Positions 56,420 to 64,000 of a stretch of DNA of 64,000 nucleotides are shown in pieces. Position 1 is the stretch's first letter, and the number at the start of each line of letters is the position of its first letter. Origin of the DNA: Lepas anatifera (taxonomy: Eukaryota; Arthropoda; Thecostraca; Lepadidae); assembly GCA_034440635.1 (NCBI GenBank), contig JAOTON010000773.1:412001-476000 (forward strand), given 5' to 3'. Both the position numbers and the translations under genes were made by a program. The notes beneath the pieces were generated by a model that did not search any database, was not told where the DNA came from, and saw only the letters and a list, made by a program, of their open reading frames with translations.

Positions 56420-59400
56420 CTGAGGCGACGGAGAAGGGCGGTGGTTATCGAGGTGCAGCATTATTTGGACATGTGTCTGGAGTGATGCTGGTAAGAAATT
56501 TAAAAGGCTTACAGACAGAACTCCGAGTCAGCCTCCGAACGACAGATTCTATGGCCTCAGAACGACAGATTCTAGGGCCTCAGAACGACAGATTCTATAG
56601 CCTCCGAACGACAGATTTTAGGGCCTCAGAACGACAGATTCTATAGCCTCAGAACGGCAAATTCTAGGGCCTCAGAACGACAGATTCTATAGCCTCAGAA
56701 CGGCAGATTCTATAGCCTCAGAATGACAGATTCTATAGCCTCAGAACGCCAGATTCTATGGCCTCAGAACGACAGATTATATGGCCCCAGAACGACAGAT
56801 TCTATGGCCTCAAAACGACAGATTATATGGCCCCAGAACGACAGATTCTATGGCCTCAGAACGGAAAATTCTATAGCCTCAGAACAACAGATTCTATAGC
56901 CTCAGAACGACAGATTCTATAGCCTCAGAACGACTGATTCTATAGCATCTGAACGGAAGATTCTATAGCCTCAGAACGACAGATTCTATAGCCTCAGAAC
57001 GACAGATTCTATAACCTCAGAACGACAGATTCTAGGGCCTCAGAACGACAGATTCTATGCCCTCAGAACGGCAGATTCTATAGCCTCAGAACGACAGATT
57101 ATATGGCCCCAGAACGACAGATTCTATGGCCTCAAAACGACAGATTATATGGCCCCAGAACGACAGATTCTATGGCCTCAGAATGGCAGATTCTATAGCC
57201 TCAGAACGACAGATTCTATAGCCTCAGAACGACAGATTCTATAGCATCAGAACGACTGATTCTATAGCATCTGAACGGAAGATTCTATAGCCTCAGAACG
57301 ACAGATTCTATAGCCTCAGAACGACAGATTCTATAGCCTCAGAACGACAGATTCTATAGCCTCAGAACGACAGATTCTATAGCATCAGAACGACTGATTC
57401 TATGGCATCTGAACGGAAGATTCTATAGCCTCAGAATGACAGATTCTATAGCCTCAGAACGACAGATTCTATGGCCTCAGAACGGCAGATTTTATAGCCT
57501 CAGAACGACAGATTCTATAGCATCAGGCTGATTCTATAGCATCTGAACGGAAGATTCTATAGCCTAAGAACGACAGATTATATGGCCTCAGAACGACAGA
57601 CTCTATAGCATCTGGTCAACAGATTCTTTGGCCTTAGAAGGGTAGGTTCTATAGCCTCAGACTGATTCTATAGCATATGAACGGAAGATTATACGGCCTC
57701 GGAACGACAGATTCTATAGCCTCAGAACGACATATTCTATAGCCTCAGAACGTCAGATTCTATAGCCTCAGAACGACAGATTCTATAGCATTACACTCAT
57801 GCTTCTGTTTATTCACCGGAAGCTAGAAAAAAACAAAAAGACAGAAAAAGACGTTTCGAATAATTTGCAGCGGGTCCCGGTCATTTTTGGCTTGGAAGCT
57901 AAGACCACCGCCAATCAGCTTACAAACACAAGGAAGAAATCCTTTTACAGTGGACACATTACAAAATACAACTGCTCGCCGTCAAGAGCGCATTTAATTT
58001 AGTCTAAGAACGTGCCTGAAGCAGTCCACTAACGCTGTGCTGCTCCCAATTATGACTTTAAGCCTTCTGCAGCTGCTCACTAGCGTCCAAGGGTACTTGG
58101 TGAGCATCACGGTCACCGAGCGATAACAACTCGCATGCAGCAGCCAGCGACGATCAGCACTAAGCCCGCTTTCAAGAGGTATGCAGTACTTGTGAGGTCA
58201 CGGACCGGCGGTGAAATTGGACCGTGTTCTGCCGTCCGCTGAAGGATTTCACATAACCATCTTCAGTTACTGCAAAATCAGGGACAAAGGATGCTGGATA
58301 TTTTCCAACTTTGAATCTAAGCTTTCTCAAAGGAACTCCGTGGCAGTCACTACCGGTCATATCGCGCCTGTTTAGGCTGAAACGTGGCTCGAGTTCTCAA
58401 CAACATCTCCGCTTAGCTCAAAGTCTTGGATATGCGACAAACATCACGGAGGCGGGGTCCGCCCGGAAATCGCTCCGGCTTTCGGGGAGACTGCGACAGT
58501 TGTCGTGATCGCCAGCCGTAAATCACGACCAATCTAGCGTGATGTGTCATTTGAAACGTTTTGAGTGTGTGTGCGGACCATCCGGCTGATAAGGTTACCG
58601 CTGTTAAACCAAGCCGGTGAATTTGTTCGCGGGCAGACTTGCGTGTCCCCGCCTGGCGGCTGAGACAATCATCCGGTGAAGACCCTCCGTCCAAAGGTCA
58701 GCGCAAACACTGAAACAATCAGTCACATTTCCCGCCATATCCAGCCGGCAAAATGGCGCGAATAGCGAGCAGCGCCTTATTGCGAATAGTCGCTACGGAG
58801 TCGTACAGCGGACGAGACGTCCGCTTTATTGCATTCCCAGGCTGGGAAAGCCTCCCAGCCTCTTGATTATAAACGTCTTGCGCTGAAAATTGTCCCGCGA
58901 CCGGCAATATCATCAGGAAGCTCCAGAAACGAACACATACAAAATTCTCAGACTAAGTATCCACATAAATATAAGCGTGAGCGAGGAATATCGAGCATAT
59001 AGTGATTGGTAGAGAAGGATATGAGACGGCCGTTCGTTCCCACATCCCAGCCTGGGTCGAAGCACTGGCGTTCGAGCAAAAACTAAAGGGGTTCTTATAT
59101 TTAATGAAAGAGCGACAATAACGCGGGGCTTCAGGCACAAAACTATTTTTAACGAAATATTGCCAGAATCCGATCATAGGAATTGAATCAAAAAATTTAC
59201 TAGCATTTTAAATTCTGGCCAGTCGCAGCTGAAGGAAAGCCGTAAGAAATTTCATAATTGCACCGTTGAACTTTATAACAGGAAAGTATAATGTAACAGA
59301 AAGTATAACAAGAAAGTGGAGTAAGAAGCCGAGAGGAAAGAAAAGGGTGAGATTGTTCAAACACGCTAGCCGGGAAAAGGACTAAAACAGGCAAGAGAAA

Positions 59401-60965
59401 ACAGTATCAACTTCAGCCGGATAAAATTGGCACAGCCACAATGTTTCTTCGCGACAAACGAAAATAAAACCCACACTAAACGAAAACCCCACACTTTCAC
59501 AGGGTACAACATTTTACCAAAGGCCGATGGAAAGGATTTCAGATAAGAGCATAAGCACACATTCTTCACTCTGGTTCTTAAACACTAACTTTCGTTTTCC
59601 CCGCTTTCAATGTTTCCAAACTCTCGGGAAATCTCTCTACAGATGGACAAAGGCAAGCTAAGAGAATCTCGGCCAGAGCCTCGTATTCCCCAGCGCTGCC
59701 GGCAGTCCAAAAGTCTGACAGTTTCGGGCCAAGTTGGAAACAACATGCCGTATCGGCCAGACCCAGAACGGGGGAGGGGAGGGGGAGGCGGGGGACAGGG
59801 GGGGCATAACCAACGGCAGCCGAGCTGCTGCTGCCTTTTCACTCATCAGTCTGGAGGACAAAGGCCGGGCTCGTCTTCTGGATGGGAGCTCCTCACAGCC
59901 TCTTTCGGAGGAAGAGGGCGTTGTTTGGCAGGCGATTGTAACACAGAGACGAACAGAAAATGTGAGTTTAGGCAAGTATTTGATCATGGCCGCCGCATGT
60001 CGCAGGATCACGCCTCACAGATGATTCCCAGCCGTAAAAAGCACTGGTCACGCAACCCGCCCCGGCCACGAACAGCGTCCATCAGGCATCGTGTTACAAT
60101 CAATCCAGCACAACCAGTCAGTCAAAAACACTCCAAAATGCTGGGGGGCCTTTAGAGGCATCACCATGGAACTAAACTCTGCGGACATGGTAAGACGTCA
60201 AAAAATACACCAACCTTTGAACGCGTATCTCCCGACTACCACGCTTCAATAATAATGTGGCACCAAACTTCGACCTTACTAACATCCTTAAAAACCATGT
60301 TTTCGAGCTGATACCATAAATGTTCAACTTCCAGACTTCCGGTTGGTATTCAACAGAAACCTACCCGCTGGGACCGACAGCAGTTCTTCTGACGAGCCCC
60401 GAGCCGGGCCCAGACTGCACCGTCGAGTCCAATAGAAGTCCAAGCGGTTATCCCAGCATGACGGATGACAGCGGATGAGAAAAATGGGCCCGGCTGGCCA
60501 TGGGAACCGCCACACTTGAAGGCTCCAGACATCACTCACGGCTGGATCAGCCGATAATGATTACGCCACGGCGGAGGATGGGCGCCGGCGGCAGCGCCAG
60601 TCGCCTCGGCCTCAAGTCGAAAATGCTACCCAAAACGGAACGGAGCGGGGAAACTTCTGGGTTTGTAGGCATACGAAACGTGTAGGCCCAACTGGGGCTT
60701 ACACATGTGGAAAGTTGTCCCATTATCTATCCTTTAAGCTACGTGTTGCCTGAAAAAGCCCGATGTTTACCAAAAAGAGGAAGGGAGAAAAAGGTATAGC
60801 TTCTTCCTCAAAGACCAGTTACTGGCCCCTTCCAGGGGGCGGGTTAAACGCAGGAGTATACTAAATCCCCACACATATTTCTCGTTGAGAAAGAGACTCT
60901 GCCACAGACTCTTCTTTAAACACCCCAGTGCAAACCAAGCCACGCCCTCTCGCTCTAACACTGAC
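56420..60965 (-). other. NDUFV1 last intron (4.5 kb)
   Basis: The donor is AG|GTCAGT (at 60,965 reading leftwards) and the acceptor is CCTCAG at 56420-56425. It contains the 23-bp minisatellite at 56,531-57,790. The rest (57.8-60.9 kb) has no supported gene. A 181-codon + strand open frame at 59,610-60,155 is low-complexity and unsupported. Confidence 0.85.
56531..57790 (+). repeat. 23-bp minisatellite, ~55 copies
   Basis: The unit is AGAACGACAGATTCTATAGC plus CTC, repeated head to tail with few length changes. Variants such as TATATGGCCCC, TATGGCCTC and AACGGCAG mark subtypes. A block with the pattern ATATGGCCCC, TATGGCCTC, ATATGGCCCC recurs 322 bp apart (56,771 and 57,093), which equals 14 units. 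The array was therefore partly duplicated as a higher-order block. It sits wholly inside the last NDUFV1 intron, about 110 bp from the 3' splice site. Confidence 0.95.
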
Positions 60966-61169
60966 CTCCACATGACCTTGTCCATCCAGCCGGTGCCTTC
61001 GCGGCAGGGGGTGCACTGTCCGCACGACTCGTGCTTGTAGAACTCGATGAGTCGGGCGATGGCGCGAATCAGGTCGGTCTGCTTGTTCATGACGATGACG
61101 GCCGCCGTGCCCAGACCGGTGCCCGCCGACAGCAGGCCGTCAAAGTCCATCGGCACGTCCGTGCACACG
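60966..61169 (-). CDS. NDUFV1: NDUFV1 penultimate exon (N3 cluster region)
   Basis: This exon encodes 68 residues of the complex I flavoprotein subunit: [20 protein letters not shown], then [20 protein letters not shown], then [20 protein letters not shown], then WMDKVMW. The SCGQCTPC motif supplies three of the four cysteines of the N3 [4Fe-4S] cluster, and the fourth is in the last exon. The acceptor GTGTCCCCAG lies just upstream (61170-61179) and the donor TGGAG|GTCAGT follows. The phases at both ends agree with a Ser codon split on the left and an Arg codon split on the right. Upstream exons (FMN- and NADH-binding parts) lie beyond the right edge of the window. In frame the sequence stays open upstream as far as a Met at 61,201, but the family alignment starts only after the acceptor. 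Confidence 0.95.
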
Positions 61170-61206
61170 CTGGGGACACGGGCGGTGCTGGTTAGAGCCA
61201 AGACGC

Positions 61207-61359
61207 AGTGGCGGATACGGGGGGGGAGGACTCAAGCCAAGCCCTCGAAATTTCTGAGTGGCCATGGTAATCACATGGTCAGAGGTTATTCGAGGTAAGT
61301 GTGAAGAAGGATTGGGCCCCCAAACCCCCTGCCTCTCAAATGAGTCTGGATCCGCTTTG
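61207..61359. mobile_element. hAT-like MITE, copy 2 (inverted)
   Basis: The left end CAGTGGCGGATACGGGGG and the right end in reverse CAAAGCGGATCCAGA form imperfect inverted repeats. The flanks CCAAGACG (61199-61206) and TCAAGAGG (61360-61367) match at 6/8. Read in reverse it aligns with the copy at 50,337 through GCGGATCCAG, GGGGGC..CAATCCT, TACCTCG, ATTTCGAG and GCTTGAG. It lies only 37 bp upstream of the NDUFV1 exon. Confidence 0.7.
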
Positions 61360-63086
61360 TCAAGAGGTACATCCTCGGTTGGCTGGAACTGTGACTGAAG
61401 ACTGGGGCCAGTAACGGAGCAAATCCAACACAGTTATTGTAAGACATGAAATAAACAAATTATACCCAAGCTTAAGATGTTATTTACTTGTGATCAGACT
61501 GCAAGAGATAATGGAGTCCTAACCCAACAGTATCCAATTTATTTTCTCTGAAAATATGCAGATAATTGATTCGTCGCCTGCAGTTAAAATGTAGAAAAAC
61601 TATTCTCTACGTCAGGCCTATGTTGCTTTGTCAAGGCTGCAGTGGGGTCTATTATGCATGGCCATGGGCCCTACGGTAATCAGATTTGCACCGTTTGCTA
61701 AGCCCGGGAATAAAATGAGCAGCTCATGGATATATGGCCATGTGAGCTAGTGGTTTAACTAAGAAAGATTAACAAAAATTTGAGCCTGGCTCCGATCCAC
61801 TAACACAAAGCACACAAAGATTGCTATAAACTCATTGCACAAAATGACGCTGATAACCTTGCGGACATTTCTTAAAGGGGGATACGCGAAAAATTTGTAT
61901 TGGCTATATCAAGGTTACAAGTTGTTTGAGTCCTATTCTATTTTTGCGAATTCGGCCTGCAAATGCCTTAAAATTGCTCTCAAGTCACATTTCTAGACGA
62001 CTTTACCGGTACACCTCATATCTATGTTTATGACGTCCACATGGCTAAGGCTATCAATTTTCTAAGAATTAGGCCATATCTATCCTAAACAGTGATGTAG
62101 AACTTTGGGCTACTCCAGAAAAATTACTTTAGAAAGCAACATTCCAAACTCTTTGAAACAGAAATATAGGGTTTAAAGAAATCACAATTAACCAATCATA
62201 GCCTGGAATTCTCAAACCGAGGTCACGTGACCTATCTGACGAAAAGTTTTGTCGCCTGGGGCGGAAGCAGAAAATGGCTCAGACCCGAGGTACGAAACCG
62301 TGAAGACTTGAGTAATTATGTTTTTTCCGTTTTGGCAAACTTATTCATTTTGGAATTTTTGAAAGCTTTTTAAAATTAATTCAATACAATATGGAGGGTA
62401 AACATTTGTATTATAAAAACATTTTTTTCATTTTTAAATAGTTTTGAAGTGTGATGGGTTGGGCATGGGCAGTGTGGGCATTTTATCGAATCGTTAACCT
62501 ATTTCGATAATAGTGGTGGCCTCCAAAATTTTGCCGAAGATACAAAATAATTGATAGTTTCGTTATGGATTTTTCAAATAGCAAGAAACCACATAATATT
62601 TTTTATTCCCTTTAATCATATTTCCACAGTCATTATTAGTTACTTACAATCAGATTGACTTCTGAATTAATAATTGACAACAGGTAACCATGTCAGAGAC
62701 TGTACCGTACCCGCCCCTGGTGTGAAAGACACGTCCGAGTTGAGTGCTGACGGGTAGGACAAGAGCAGGTCCGGGCAATTTATTGTACGAGACGTAATAA
62801 AGCCCAATTTTTCGACGAAACGTAAGGAGCGCATATCCCGCTTACAGTTTATGCCTGCGATGAAATTCATCATACGGGTGGGAATTGTCTGATACAGCAA
62901 CGAAAAAGAGAATAGAAATGCACAAGGTGACAAACATTACCCGAAAACCATACTTCAATAACTACGATACTTCGGTAAAATCGCTAAATACATCCCTCCA
63001 ATAAATACACACATCTGGCCGGAAATCCGCTCTGTGAAACCGTTCAAATGATAGGAAGCTTCACCCCCCCCCCCTTCTATAAGTCA

Positions 63087-63215
63087 GCTCTTGACATAAC
63101 GGGTAGGACACAATGCGGCAATCCACCAGATTAGTGGTGCACGAGACCTTGCAAGTACAGCTCAGAGGCTGTACCCACCACACAAGTCCAACATCTGAGG
63201 ACTTCCCTGGTCAGG

Positions 63216-63288
<73 letters not shown>

Positions 63289-63430
63289 CTGCTCTTGACA
63301 TAACAGGTAGGACACACCGCGCCAATCCACCATATAAGGGATTGACAAGACCTTACAAGCACAGCTCAGGGACTGTAACCGCCACGCAGGTACGGTTTCT
63401 GCGGTCTTCCCCGGTCAGCGCTTATATGTT
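63087..63430 (+). repeat. Diverged 204-bp tandem duplication around a TA repeat
   Basis: GCTCTTGACATAAC, then GGTAGGACACA, a GC-CAATCCACCA block, GAGACCTTGCAAG and CAGCTCAG..CTGTA-CC recur from 63,087 and again from 63,291, offset 204 bp. Between them lies a pure AT dinucleotide run of about 65 bp (63,219-63,285). Confidence 0.85.
63219..63285. repeat. (AT)n microsatellite
   Basis: An uninterrupted alternating AT run of about 33 dinucleotides. Confidence 0.97.
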
Positions 63431-64000
63431 TCCTCATCATTGGTAAAAGCCTCGGACACTTCTGGAACCAGCTTTTTTCGAACATTAATTACAGACACTA
63501 ATTACATTAATTACATAAACGACATTAATACAGCAAGTTATTCCAATAATTTGGTATCGACATATGCACTCAAATAAACATGCATTACGAAGTGGACTTC
63601 TTTAGCCAACATTGCACTTGCATGAATAAAACAGCGATCAAGGACCAGCCCATTGTCTTTCATGTTAGACATCCCATATTTCTCACGAAATTTCGGATGC
63701 TTCGACAAAATTCGAAGACAGTAAAAACGGCCTTGGGTTCCTCACACCATCCTCGTTGGAAACACGCCAGACGTGAGAGGTTGCCACTTCTAGCTTAAGT
63801 AGCCATTTGCATCTGATTTTTAGCACGAATTTCGAATTACACAAAAAAAGATGGCCAAACTACCAATTTGCGGATACTTTTGTTTTAATCTGCATTGGAG
63901 ATTGTACCATAATCGTGAAAAGCGCCAGTTTAGGTGGTTTCCTGAATTCGTCACAGTTTATCTGAGGCAGCAAGGGCTCCGTTCTCTTCGCAGCTATCTC

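Larger units (their letters stand above)
61170..64000 (-). other. NDUFV1 intron, partial
   Basis: By position this is the intron preceding the N3-cluster exon. It contains a MITE at 61,207-61,359, a duplicated segment around a TA microsatellite at 63,087-63,430, and otherwise AT-rich sequence with no supported exon. No upstream NDUFV1 exon was recognised here. Confidence 0.6.

Noticed and set aside
56531..57790. CRISPR-like regular repeats
   Set aside because: The units are contiguous with no unique spacers and lie in a eukaryotic intron. It is a minisatellite.
59610..60155. A 181-codon open frame on the + strand
   Set aside because: It is low-complexity (Gly/Arg/Pro/Ser), lies inside an NDUFV1 intron on the opposite strand, and has no recognisable domain or splice context.
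61170..61201. Starting the NDUFV1 segment at the Met at 61,201
   Set aside because: The residues before [10 protein letters not shown] do not match the family, a good acceptor (GTGTCCCCAG) lies exactly at the alignment start, and the upstream two-thirds of the protein would be missing.

Overview
The window is eukaryotic, from an invertebrate that is probably an arthropod and possibly a crustacean. That placement is an inference: the two recognisable proteins are closest in wording to arthropod versions as I remember them. Two genes are supported, transcribed towards each other. From the left edge to 31,925, on the + strand, lies most of a giant MAP1-family microtubule-associated protein gene, the orthologue of Drosophila futsch and vertebrate MAP1A/MAP1B. 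On the - strand, at 60,966-61,169 and 56,215-56,419, lie the last two exons of NDUFV1, the 51 kDa flavoprotein subunit of mitochondrial complex I. The 5' exons of both genes lie outside the window. About 24.3 kb of gene-free, repeat-rich DNA separates the two 3' ends.

The futsch/MAP1 gene has four exons here: 1005-1103, 6114-6286, 7211-30393 and 31756-31925. Splice sites and codon phases agree at every junction. The third exon is about 23.2 kb of continuous coding potential. In order it encodes the MAP1 N-terminal domain, a Lys-rich segment, a Glu-rich segment with 11 copies of a short FLxEQAxLV motif, Ser/Thr/Pro-rich sequence, a KSP decapeptide array of about 5.4 kb, a tandem series of about two dozen 22-residue amphipathic-helix repeats, and the start of the conserved MAP1 light chain. 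The last exon completes the light chain. The reading frame of the giant exon is broken by roughly twenty small indels. Several can be pinned to single missing or extra bases by comparing neighbouring repeat units. Draft-assembly error is the likeliest cause, but a decayed allele cannot be excluded from sequence alone.

The most unusual structure is at the left edge. A 75-bp tandem array (230-1050) carries, in every unit, the 3' splice site and the first ~42 coding bases of exon 1005-1103. Eight acceptors are compatible with the reading frame, and each would add a multiple of 25 residues.

The gene-free part holds no convincing gene. It contains a piggyBac-like element with TTAA flanks that is dense in nuclear-receptor half-sites (44,009-45,050), a satellite of ~20-bp units with a ~0.53-kb higher-order repeat (45.8-49.0 kb), and a hAT-like MITE with 8-bp target duplications (50,337-50,496). 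A second copy of the MITE lies inside an NDUFV1 intron (61,207-61,359). The last NDUFV1 intron also carries a 23-bp minisatellite of about 55 copies (56,531-57,790). A tRNA-derived SINE candidate lies in the first futsch intron.
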